Shown piece after piece: positions 7,306 to 15,462 of a stretch of 64,000 bases of DNA. Every line of letters starts with the position of its first letter. Within the stretch, counting starts at the first letter, position 1. The stretch is taken from assembly GCA_934464705.1 (NCBI GenBank), contig CAKSKB010000001.1, positions 62,001 through 126,000 on the forward strand, written 5' to 3'. The stretch is from an uncultured Clostridia bacterium (GTDB lineage: Bacteria; Bacillota; Clostridia; HGM11514). A program made the translations under genes and the position numbers. Below the pieces are notes generated by a model. It did no database searches. It was not told where the DNA came from and saw only the letters and a list, made by a program, of their open reading frames with translations.

Positions 7306-8115
7306 TCAATATGCTCCGGTATTCGCATTCTTATCGTCATATACTTTTTCCGCAGACTCTTTTCTTAATTCGACCGGAGTTTTGTTAAGTCTGGACTTTA
7401 TAATATGATTAAGATAATTCTGGCTGCCGAATCCGCACTGACGCGAAATTTCCGCAATGCTCAATTCCGAGGTTTTAATAAGCTTAACCGCATGACTCAG
7501 GCGTATATCGGCGATATATTCGCAAGGAGTCATGCCTATAATTTCTTTGAATTTAATTCGGTAAAAATTACTGCTTAAATACGCCATATCTGCAAGTTCG
7601 CAAAGTGAAATTGACTGTGAAAAATGATTATCGATAAAATCACGGGTTTTCATTATGTTTTTATAATATTTATGAATACTGAAATCGCTCTTTTTCTCGT
7701 ATTTTTCAGTGCCGAACGCAAGATTGAGAACCGAAAAAATCCCCGCATACACAGAAAGCATATTGTCATCATTAACCGTAAGCTCACCCATAAGATTGTG
7801 CAGGTTTTCCGCACAATGCCCTTCAACAAGAGCCGACGGCGGAAGCGTATTCAAAAGATTACAGGTATCAATATCGTCACATATAAAATGAAACGCCCTG
7901 CATGAAAAATTGCCGATTGTAAAGCGTTCATCACCCGGCTTTGCAAAAATAACCGTAGTCTGACTGTGATTAATTCTGCTGTCATTAATAAAGCTCAGAC
8001 TGTTATCCTCCGGATAAAGCTCAAACTCAAACTGTTCGACCCGTCTTTTCTTGGTTATATCACATTTAAAATAATCTTTTGAAACAAAATCATCGCTGAA
8101 AGTCAATTTTATCAC
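7306..8115 (-). CDS. AraC-family transcriptional regulator
   Basis: About 269 residues. The C-terminal ~110 residues hold two helix-turn-helices of the AraC/XylS type (SLCELADMAYLSSNFYRIKF and SIAEISRQCGFGSQNYLNHI, then TPVELRK). The N-terminal half has no Cys or His cluster and fits a small effector-binding cupin-like domain. I place the start at the GTG at 8115, behind a GGGGTG ribosome site; a GTG at 8124 is possible. It lies 24 bases after glmM and is probably the last gene of the lon-led operon. The target and ligand are unknown; sugar or envelope control is plausible from position only. Confidence 0.85.
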   Translation of the reverse strand: MIKLTFSDDFVSKDYFKCDITKKRRVEQFEFELYPEDNSLSFINDSRINHSQTTVIFAKPGDERFTIGNFSCRAFHFICDDIDTCNLLNTLPPSALVEGHCAENLHNLMGELTVNDDNMLSVYAGIFSVLNLAFGTEKYEKKSDFSIHKYYKNIMKTRDFIDNHFSQSISLCELADMAYLSSNFYRIKFKEIIGMTPCEYIADIRLSHAVKLIKTSELSIAEISRQCGFGSQNYLNHIIKSRLNKTPVELRKESAEKVYDDKNANTGAY

Positions 8116-8139
8116 AAAATGCACCCCACAGCAAAATCA

Positions 8140-9477
8140 TTAATATCCTTTAGCTGCAATTTTATCAATCAGCGCAGTGCATATATCATCGCACTGCTTT
8201 TCGTTTTCAGCTTCAACCATAACCCTTATAACAGGCTCTGTACCGCTTTTTCTGAGCACTACCCTGCCGTTTCCGTTAAGTTCATTTTCTGCTTTTTGTT
8301 TTTCGGCGGCGATATCGGAATCGCAAATAGCCGCTTCTTTATCATCCACCCTGATTTTCTTTGTAATCTGAGGATAAAGGACAAAATCTTCGGTAAGCTT
8401 TGAAAGCGGAAGCTTGCTTTCGATAAATATCTCCATAATTTTTATGGCAGTTATCAGCCCGTCACCCGTAGTACCGTACTTTGAAAAAATAATATGTCCG
8501 GACTCCTCGCCGCCAAGGCTTAAAGAGTTTCTCTGCATAGCCTCGTAAATATTTTTATCACCGACATCGGTTTTCACAGATTTTATATCAAGACCATCAA
8601 GCGCCTTATCAAGCCCCATATTGCACATAACGGTTGAAACGACTGTGTTTTGATTAAGTTCACCTTTATTTTTCATATACTCCGCACAGATATAGAGTAT
8701 ATGATTACCGTTAAGTTCATTCCCGTTTTCATCAACCGCAATGCACCTGTCAGCATCGCCGTCGAATGCAAAGCCTATATCAAGATTATTTTCAACAACA
8801 AATTTCTGCAGCTGCTCAATGTGGGTTGAACCGCAGTTTTCATTGATATTCAATCCGTCGGGGCGGTTATTAATTACAAATGTAGAGGCACCAAGAGCGT
8901 CAAAAATGCTTTTTGCAAGCATCCATGTGCTTCCGTTTGAGCAATCAAGCCCGACATTAATTCCCTTATACGAGTGGCATGCAAGAGAAATAATGTAACC
9001 AATATACCTGTTTCTGCCCGCTGCGTAGTCAACAGTACATCCAATATTTTCACCTGTAGCAAACGGAATTTCGCCAAGCTCACCGTCAATATAGTTTTCA
9101 ATATCAAGCAGCATCGACTCGCTCATCTTTTCGCCGCGGCTGTTAATGAGTTTTATTCCGTTATCATAATACGGATTATGACTCGCCGAAATCATAATTC
9201 CGCAGTCGAAATCCTCTGTTCTTGCAACATACGAAACAGACGGTGTTGTGGTAACATGAAGAAGATACACATCGGCGCCGCTTGCAACAAGACCGGCAAC
9301 CAGAGAATATTCAAACATATAGCTTGAACGCCTTGTGTCCTTGCCGATAACAACCTTACACTTGTGCTCTTTGCCGTAATGCCAGCCAAGATATCTGCCG
9401 ACCTTATAAGCGTGTTCAACATTCAAAACCTTATTCGCTTCACCGCGGAAACCGTCCGTACCGAAATATTTACCCAT
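8140..9477 (-). CDS. glmM: phosphoglucosamine mutase
   Basis: 445 residues. It interconverts glucosamine-6-phosphate and glucosamine-1-phosphate, feeding UDP-GlcNAc for peptidoglycan and other cell-wall polymers. The opening MGKYFGTDGFRG, the phosphoserine loop ISASHNP (Ser99 from the ATG at 9477), the magnesium loop FDGDADRC with three Asp (~239-243), and the phosphate-binding RKSGTEPVIRVM are all intact. A GTG at 9483 is an alternative start, but the ATG gives the family's usual beginning. It follows the degenerate P-type ATPase by a few bases and sits downstream of the polysaccharide genes, which use its product. Confidence 0.96.
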   Translation of the reverse strand: MGKYFGTDGFRGEANKVLNVEHAYKVGRYLGWHYGKEHKCKVVIGKDTRRSSYMFEYSLVAGLVASGADVYLLHVTTTPSVSYVARTEDFDCGIMISASHNPYYDNGIKLINSRGEKMSESMLLDIENYIDGELGEIPFATGENIGCTVDYAAGRNRYIGYIISLACHSYKGINVGLDCSNGSTWMLAKSIFDALGASTFVINNRPDGLNINENCGSTHIEQLQKFVVENNLDIGFAFDGDADRCIAVDENGNELNGNHILYICAEYMKNKGELNQNTVVSTVMCNMGLDKALDGLDIKSVKTDVGDKNIYEAMQRNSLSLGGEESGHIIFSKYGTTGDGLITAIKIMEIFIESKLPLSKLTEDFVLYPQITKKIRVDDKEAAICDSDIAAEKQKAENELNGNGRVVLRKSGTEPVIRVMVEAENEKQCDDICTALIDKIAAKGY

Positions 9478-9490
9478 GAACACTCTGCTC

Positions 9491-11314
9491 CTAATACAAT
9501 TTATTGTGTCTGAAAATAATCATAGCCGAAAGCCCGGCATAAAGAAGCGCCTCACAGAGAAGCACGGCAAATACCGAAGTTTTTCCGAAAAACATAAATA
9601 ATATCACTATTAGTTTCAATGCCGCAAATGCAAAAAACGATATCCTCGAAAAGCTTTTAGCCATGTGAGCAAGTTCGATTACATCAGCGCAGCGCTCAAC
9701 GGAATTTCCCGCAACCGCCACGCTTGCGTCAATATATGCGTCATCGATTTTCTCTTTACCGAGATATACCGAATAAACACCGGAAACAAGCCAGTCATGC
9801 CAGCCGAAAAGTGCAATTCTGCCGCGGACATTGTCCATAATATCGTTAAGAATCTTAGTTCTGTCGTCATCGACCGAGAAATAATCGGCTTTGAGAATAT
9901 TTCTTATATTTTCTATCCCGCTTTCTTCCTCACACCCGAAAACAACAAAATTCTTTACTCCGCAGCGCTTCATATCCGCTATAACATCGGAAAGTATATA
10001 AAAATCATTGCGCTTGAACTTGATATTTCCGATATAATTACCGTCAACCGCAAAATGTATTCCGGAAAAACCGTTATCGGTGTTAAACGGAATATAAACT
10101 TTCGATTTGAGCATAAAATCGGTATTTCCCGAAACAATCTGATGACCGTCAATATATGCAAAACAGCCGGAATGGTCAAAATCCTTATAACCGCTTATGC
10201 GTGCGGAGGAATCGGTATATCCCGAATAAAGGCATACCGCAGCAGCATAAGGAAGTGTGGACTTTGAATAAAGAGCCGAGGCGATATCTTTAAGATTATC
10301 TTCGGAATACTCATCGAACACTTCTATGCTTTCAACTTCAAACGAGCCGATTTTTTCCTTAAATTCAAAAACCGCCGTTGAAACTCCGGAAAGACCCGTA
10401 ACCGTGTCTGCGCTGTTAAACACAATGCCGTTTGAAGCGCCGCTGTATAAAGATTTTATGACGGCAAAGTCAATTATATTCTTGACCGAAACAGACGCCG
10501 AAAGAAGAAGCAGCACAACAACACAGTCAAATTTTATATTTGTAAAGAAAGAAATCAGCAGTGCAATCAGCGATGAAAACAGGAGCAGAGATGAAATAAT
10601 TCTGCTGTATCTGTTTAATACCGGATAACCCCTTTTCGCTGCGGAAAATGCCTTTTCCGCATGCTTTTTAAGCCTCTCCGCATGAGTTTTGTCAACGGAA
10701 TTTGAGGACTCATAAATAATCTGTGACGAAAGATTGATATACCCCGCCATAACACGGTCGTTTATACCGACTTCTTTTGTTTCGTGCTCGTGGGTTACGG
10801 TTTCGGTGTTTACAGCGGAAAAACCGTCGATAACAATACCGTCGGTAAGAAAAATCTCACCCGGATTAACAACAATTTTATCTCCTTTTTTTATCTGTTC
10901 GGGCATGCTGACGGAAACCGCCCCGAACTCATCGATTACATTAACATGCTCAACGCTGCTTTCGGGATAAAGAGAGTAAGCCGACTGAAAATAACCTATA
11001 AATGCCTTTTCAAGGACACCGAGGTAATAGCATATATTAACCGTCAGCGCTGCATATTTAATGCCGAGGACAAGCGAAAACGCATTAATAAGAAACAGTA
11101 TAACGGTATCGTTAAGCACTTTTTTCTGAATAACCGACACCGCAGCACGGTAAAGACTTTCTGCGGTAACCATAAGATATGCAATTACAAAGAAAGTTGT
11201 AGAAATACCACTGCTTTTTGTAGAACATCCTACAAAGAGCAGAAATACAGCCGCAACCAGGCGCACAATACGCAGTATACCCTCTTTTTCTTTGAGATTA
11301 GCGAGCTTTTTCAC
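9491..11314 (-). CDS. P-type ATPase homologue lacking all catalytic motifs
   Basis: 607 residues starting with GTG behind AAAGGATG. It aligns in order with heavy-metal P1B ATPases: two N-terminal helix pairs, an actuator domain (AVSVSMPEQIKKGDKIVVNPGE), a helix pair near 240-290, a P/N-domain region, and C-terminal helices at ~560-603. Every signature is changed. The TGES position reads THEH, the CPC position in the metal-path helix reads SVS, DKTGT reads EFKEK (the phosphorylated Asp becomes Glu), and GDGxND reads FGWHDW. It therefore cannot run the phosphoenzyme cycle or bind metal as usual, yet it is full length, in frame and well placed in an operon. A regulatory or structural membrane role near glmM and the polysaccharide genes is inferred, not shown. 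Confidence 0.75.
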   Translation of the reverse strand: MKKLANLKEKEGILRIVRLVAAVFLLFVGCSTKSSGISTTFFVIAYLMVTAESLYRAAVSVIQKKVLNDTVILFLINAFSLVLGIKYAALTVNICYYLGVLEKAFIGYFQSAYSLYPESSVEHVNVIDEFGAVSVSMPEQIKKGDKIVVNPGEIFLTDGIVIDGFSAVNTETVTHEHETKEVGINDRVMAGYINLSSQIIYESSNSVDKTHAERLKKHAEKAFSAAKRGYPVLNRYSRIISSLLLFSSLIALLISFFTNIKFDCVVVLLLLSASVSVKNIIDFAVIKSLYSGASNGIVFNSADTVTGLSGVSTAVFEFKEKIGSFEVESIEVFDEYSEDNLKDIASALYSKSTLPYAAAVCLYSGYTDSSARISGYKDFDHSGCFAYIDGHQIVSGNTDFMLKSKVYIPFNTDNGFSGIHFAVDGNYIGNIKFKRNDFYILSDVIADMKRCGVKNFVVFGCEEESGIENIRNILKADYFSVDDDRTKILNDIMDNVRGRIALFGWHDWLVSGVYSVYLGKEKIDDAYIDASVAVAGNSVERCADVIELAHMAKSFSRISFFAFAALKLIVILFMFFGKTSVFAVLLCEALLYAGLSAMIIFRHNKLY

Positions 11315-11320
11315 TTGAAA

Positions 11321-12484
11321 TCATCCTTTCAAATTCTTTAGTACAGTTTTATTTATAAGGTTCTCCAGTTTCAGGATAATTGCATCCCAATTATAGTTTT
11401 TGCTGATATAATTATATCCGTTATCTCCAAGCTGTCTGCGGTTTTCCTCATCGGAAAGATACTCAACACACGCCTTGAATTCATTAAAATCAGTATAGTA
11501 AATTCCGCCGTTGCTGCGGCGGCAATGCCCTTTAAGAACTTCACATTCACCGTTTGCTATAACAGGCTTTTTCTGAATCATTGCTTCGGCAAGAACCATC
11601 GAAAAGCTTTCAAACTTTGACGGTATAATAAGTGCATCGCACGCTGCGATTGCGCCGAGCTTATCTTCGTCCGAAACAAATCCCAGCGAATATATATTAT
11701 TCGACTGCGGAACCCCAATATCCTCTTTTCCGACAAGAACAAGCTTTAATTCCGTGTTAAGCCGCAAAAAATAATCAAACAGTTCCGAGCAGCCTTTTCT
11801 TTCGGTTATTCTGCCGGCATAAAGCAGAAATCTGCCGCCGATTTTGAATTTCTTTCTGAAAGCTTCCGCATCACCCGGAGGCAGTGTATCAAACCCGATT
11901 CCGCCGATATCAAACGGAACGGAATCTCCGAACATACGGCGAACGAAATCAGCCTCCTCCGGAGTATTGAAGAAAATTCCTCGCGGCAGGTTAAAAACAC
12001 TTCTGAAAATCGGACGGTAAATTGCTTCTTCATCATGAGCAGTCGGTATAAGTATGCTCTTTTCCGGAACCATCGCAAGCCCGGCATATGTTGTGTAATA
12101 TAAATATGTGAAGAAGACAAACACATCATAGCAATCCCTGTGATAAGATATATAACTTATCAAATCCGGAGAAATCGGTCCCTGCTGCATCATCCAGTTA
12201 AAATCGGCAAAAAATCCGAAATGCCCTTCTTTTTTATCCTTATAAAGTTCGTGTTCAAATTCACCGCGGCGGCAGACGGAATCAAACCTTCTTACGGTAA
12301 CGCCGTTTAATTCTTCCGCTCCGGGCGCAAAACGGTTTTCCCATGTATAGTAATCCTCTGCGGTAGTTGTAAGCACATCGACGCTATGCTTTTCCGCCAT
12401 TTTCTCGGCAAGCTGACGGCAATGCTGTTCCGCACCGCCGTTAATATTTTCGCCGTAGCGCTGAACCACAAATGCAATTTTCAT
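11321..12484 (-). CDS. GT4-family glycosyltransferase
   Basis: About 387 residues from the ATG at 12484 (MKIAFVVQRYG), overlapping the previous gene's end. A GT-B fold: the N-terminal domain has the acceptor-side signature GGAEQHCRQLAEKMA, and the C-terminal donor domain has GRITERKGCSELF and the E-x7-E motif in ESFSMVLAE. It would transfer a sugar from a nucleotide donor to a growing surface glycan at the cytoplasmic membrane face. The neighbours are a second GT4 and a Wzm/Wzt-type exporter. Donor and acceptor sugars cannot be deduced. Confidence 0.9.
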   Translation of the reverse strand: MKIAFVVQRYGENINGGAEQHCRQLAEKMAEKHSVDVLTTTAEDYYTWENRFAPGAEELNGVTVRRFDSVCRRGEFEHELYKDKKEGHFGFFADFNWMMQQGPISPDLISYISYHRDCYDVFVFFTYLYYTTYAGLAMVPEKSILIPTAHDEEAIYRPIFRSVFNLPRGIFFNTPEEADFVRRMFGDSVPFDIGGIGFDTLPPGDAEAFRKKFKIGGRFLLYAGRITERKGCSELFDYFLRLNTELKLVLVGKEDIGVPQSNNIYSLGFVSDEDKLGAIAACDALIIPSKFESFSMVLAEAMIQKKPVIANGECEVLKGHCRRSNGGIYYTDFNEFKACVEYLSDEENRRQLGDNGYNYISKNYNWDAIILKLENLINKTVLKNLKG

Positions 12485-12486
12485 AA

Positions 12487-13530
12487 TCAATCATCTTTCA
12501 TAATACCGCAGCTTTTCAGAATTTCAAAAAGCCCGGTGCGAATTTTTTCTTCGGAAAAATCCTCAAGCCGCCTTTTCTGCGAATTAACAATTTTATTTTT
12601 AAGTTCCGAATTTGTTAGAATTTCATTCATCATAGCAGCAACGGCAAAATAATCTTTTTTACTGAAAAGCACAGCGGAATCCGCCAAAGTTTCCGGGATT
12701 GCCGCAGCGGAATACGCAAGAATAGGTATGCCGTAATGCATGCACTCGGCAAGCGGAACGCAAAAACCTTCGTGTTCGCTCATGCAAAGAAACAAGTCGG
12801 TATTTGAATACAGCTTGTACATCTGTTCGTAAGAAAGCCTTCCGGTAAAATAAACATCTTGTAAGGGAAGCGATTCGGTAAGATGAATAAGCTCACTCAG
12901 ATACTTTTCCATTCCGCCGTACGAACCGGCAATATAGAGGTTTGCTTCCTTATTAAAATATTTTTTATAATAATAAAATGTCCGGATAACATCCTGCTGG
13001 CACTTGTTGGGTGCAATTCTTCCGAGAAAGAGAATATTAGTTGTTTTCGATTCTCTCGGAAACACAGCAGCACGGCTGTAATCATAAAGAATAGGCAGCA
13101 CTCCGGTGTTTTTGAAACCAAGTTTTTCAAGTTCGGTTCGGTTGTATTCTGAAACCGCAAGGGCAGCGTCATAAACCCCGCTGCATTCTGCCAGCTGAAC
13201 GCGCGCCTCAAGACATGACAATTCGCTTTTCAGGTTATAACCTTTAAAAAAGTATGAAGGTGTAATATTATGATACACCAAAATCTTACGGCAGTCAAGC
13301 TTTTTTACGAACCCGTTTACCGAAGAACCTATTGCGAAATGATGAATAACACAGTCTGCCGGGCGATAGTCTGCGATATTTTTGACCTTTGCCGAAAGTG
13401 ACGGATGAATATTCTCGGCATAAATATCGCTCTCCGCACCGAATGATTCGATTGCAGCTTTAAGAGCAAGCGCATTATCGGTTATTGCGTCACCGTACTG
13501 CATATCCGCAAGCAATTGGACTATTCTCAT
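12487..13530 (-). CDS. GT4-family glycosyltransferase
   Basis: About 347 residues; the ATG at 13530 (MRIVQLLADMQYGD) sits behind AGGTGA, while the GTG at 13539 is an unlikely longer start. The donor domain shows FLGRIAPNKCQQDVI and the E-x7-E region EGFCVPLAE followed by CMHYGIPILAY. The N-terminal part contains a CVIHHFAIGS loop seen in family members that begin glycan chains. The start lies 5 bases after the coiled-coil gene, and the next GT4 gene overlaps it. The role is assembly of the exported surface polysaccharide; specificity is unknown. Confidence 0.9.
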   Translation of the reverse strand: MRIVQLLADMQYGDAITDNALALKAAIESFGAESDIYAENIHPSLSAKVKNIADYRPADCVIHHFAIGSSVNGFVKKLDCRKILVYHNITPSYFFKGYNLKSELSCLEARVQLAECSGVYDAALAVSEYNRTELEKLGFKNTGVLPILYDYSRAAVFPRESKTTNILFLGRIAPNKCQQDVIRTFYYYKKYFNKEANLYIAGSYGGMEKYLSELIHLTESLPLQDVYFTGRLSYEQMYKLYSNTDLFLCMSEHEGFCVPLAECMHYGIPILAYSAAAIPETLADSAVLFSKKDYFAVAAMMNEILTNSELKNKIVNSQKRRLEDFSEEKIRTGLFEILKSCGIMKDD

Positions 13531-13535
13531 AGATG

Positions 13536-13910
13536 TCACCTGTTTTTAAGCTGCTCAATTTCAGCTTTCAGTTTTTCATTTTCGGCTTTCAATTCATAAA
13601 ACGAAGCCCAGACAGTATGATTAAACTCAACCTGCTGGTCAAAAAGGCGGTCAACATACCACTTATAAAACTTAACGGTTTTCAGCTTTAAAGCAACAAT
13701 AATTTTACCTATGCCTTTTCTGTGAGAGGTCACGGAAAGGTCATTTACAATATCCCATCTTCTGTCAGCGTTAAGCCTGTCCTGAAGAAGCATATCCATA
13801 CGCATATCCTCGGGTGTACCCGAAAATTCGGGTTTTTCGCTGCACTTTTTCCGTATTGAATCTATAATTTTATCATTTTCAATTCCGCAGATTTCAAACA
13901 TATCATTCAT
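13536..13910 (-). CDS. small coiled-coil protein of the polysaccharide cluster
   Basis: 124 residues, no signal peptide. The middle carries a basic amphipathic stretch (KGIGKIIVALKLKTVKFYKW) followed by WYVDRLFDQQVEFN, and the end is a heptad-like helix rich in Glu, Lys and Leu (ELKAENEKLKAEIEQLK). Similar segments occur near the N-terminus of methyltransferases or glycosyltransferases in Gram-positive ABC-exported glycan clusters, so it may be a stand-alone scaffold or membrane-associated partner of the glycosyltransferases. It overlaps the upstream ABC ATPase by 8 bases and is translated from a GGAGGGG site. Function is not known. Confidence 0.75.
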   Translation of the reverse strand: MNDMFEICGIENDKIIDSIRKKCSEKPEFSGTPEDMRMDMLLQDRLNADRRWDIVNDLSVTSHRKGIGKIIVALKLKTVKFYKWYVDRLFDQQVEFNHTVWASFYELKAENEKLKAEIEQLKNR

Positions 13911-14640
13911 TGCTGCCCCTCCTGTTCATTTCATCAAGGTACTTTTCAGCGATTGTTTCCGTATCACCGTATTCAATCATTCTGCCCTTATCAAGCCAGA
14001 CAACGGAATCGCAGATTTCAAGAACATCATTCATATTATGCGATACGAATACCATAGTAACGCCCTTTTTCTTGAATTCCTTAATTTTTGCAATGCATTT
14101 TTTCTGAAAATTAATGTCGCCGACTGCCAGAATCTCATCTATCAGCAAAATGTCCGGCGAAACATGAACCGCTACCGAAAACGCAAGACGGGTATACATA
14201 CCGGAGGAGTAAGTTCTTATAGGACTGTCAATAAAATCACGCAGCTCCGAAAATTCAATGATACTTTCAAGCTTGCTGTCTATTTCTTTCCTTGAAAGCC
14301 CGAAAATCGAAGCATTTATATAGATATTCTCACGCCCGGTAAAGTCGGGGTGAAATCCGGCGCCAAGCTCCAAAAGACTCGAAACCCTGCCGTGCGTTAT
14401 TATTTCACCCGAGGTTGGATATATAATCTTTGTAATCAGCTTTAAAAGCGTGCTTTTGCCGGAACCGTTATGACCGATAAGTCCTACTGTTTTACCCGAC
14501 TCGATAGTAAGATTTATATCTTTTAAAGCCCAGAAAACATCAGCCTTTGAAGAACGCAGAAAGAGAAGGCGTTCTTTAAGGGTTGTTGCTTTGTCGTGAT
14601 AAATCTTGAAGCTTTTTGAAACATTTTTAATCTCAATCAT
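13903..14640 (-). CDS. polysaccharide ABC exporter ATPase (Wzt/TagH type)
   Basis: 245 residues. Walker A GHNGSGKST, signature YSSGM, Walker B ILLIDEILAVGD and the H-loop in VFVSHNM are intact, and the N-terminal FYxxx-type block (FKIYHDKATTLKERLL) is that of the polysaccharide/teichoic-acid exporter ATPases. It ends right after the ATPase core, so the C-terminal carbohydrate-binding domain found in Wzt O-antigen exporters is absent. It energises export of a lipid-linked glycan with the permease encoded directly upstream (1-base overlap at 14640). Confidence 0.93.
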   Translation of the reverse strand: MIEIKNVSKSFKIYHDKATTLKERLLFLRSSKADVFWALKDINLTIESGKTVGLIGHNGSGKSTLLKLITKIIYPTSGEIITHGRVSSLLELGAGFHPDFTGRENIYINASIFGLSRKEIDSKLESIIEFSELRDFIDSPIRTYSSGMYTRLAFSVAVHVSPDILLIDEILAVGDINFQKKCIAKIKEFKKKGVTMVFVSHNMNDVLEICDSVVWLDKGRMIEYGDTETIAEKYLDEMNRRGSNE

Positions 14641-15425
14641 TATATTTCCTCTGCAAATCCTTTTTCAAGCGCATTGAACACATATACCCCGATAACAAAA
14701 ATTATTATCGCTTCGATTCCCGAAAACAGCAGATAAACCGTTTTCGGCGGCTGCCCGTAAAAAAGCACGCTCCTGAAACTCTCGGCAAGCGTTGCCATCG
14801 GATTCCAGATCAGAATCTTCTGAACCCACTCGGGCATCGTTTCCATAGAATAAACCACCGGTGTTGCGTAAAACCACGCCATTGTTATTATTGAAACAAT
14901 ATGCTCAAGGTCACGCACATACACATTTAATGCCGAAAAAAGAAGGCAAAATCCCGATGTGCATACAAACAAAATCAAAAGCAGCAGCGGCAGATACAGA
15001 AGATTTGCACCCAAAAACGGTCTTGAGCAAATAATCAAACCGGCCGCTGTTATTATAAGTCCGTAAAAGTAATTAATAAGCCCGGCAGCGGAAACCGACA
15101 GCGGCAGAACCTGTCTCGGAAAATATATTTTTTTTACAAGATTGTAGTTCTCAACAATACAGTCCGTGCTGCTTGTTATCGACGATGAAAAGAAAATCCA
15201 CGGAAGCAGTGCAACAAACAGAAACATTGAATAGGGCCTTTGAACCGCAGTTGCTTTCATAATAAGCGGAAACAGAAACGAATAAATGGCAAGCTGAAAA
15301 AGCGGATTCAAAAAAGTCCACAAAAATCCGAGAAACGAACCCTTATACCTTGTTTTAAGGTCTTTTCTTACCATGCATTTAAGCATTTCCCAATAGCTTA
15401 TAAGTTCCTTAAAAAACTTTATCAT
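14640..15425 (-). CDS. polysaccharide ABC exporter permease (Wzm/TagG type)
   Basis: 261 residues from the ATG at 15425, which has GGAG 6 bases upstream; an ATG at 15437 is an alternative. Six hydrophobic helices in the ABC-2 layout, with the typical N-terminal coupling region KDLKTRYKGSFLGFLWTFLN and the family block VKKIYFPRQVLPLS. It forms the membrane channel that flips undecaprenyl-linked surface glycan or teichoic-acid-like polymer. It partners with the ATPase that overlaps its stop codon and with the ligase-like protein encoded upstream. Confidence 0.93.
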   Translation of the reverse strand: MIKFFKELISYWEMLKCMVRKDLKTRYKGSFLGFLWTFLNPLFQLAIYSFLFPLIMKATAVQRPYSMFLFVALLPWIFFSSSITSSTDCIVENYNLVKKIYFPRQVLPLSVSAAGLINYFYGLIITAAGLIICSRPFLGANLLYLPLLLLILFVCTSGFCLLFSALNVYVRDLEHIVSIITMAWFYATPVVYSMETMPEWVQKILIWNPMATLAESFRSVLFYGQPPKTVYLLFSGIEAIIIFVIGVYVFNALEKGFAEEI

Positions 15426-15462
15426 TTCAATCTCCATTCCGCTGCCCTGCGGCGGTGCAGGG

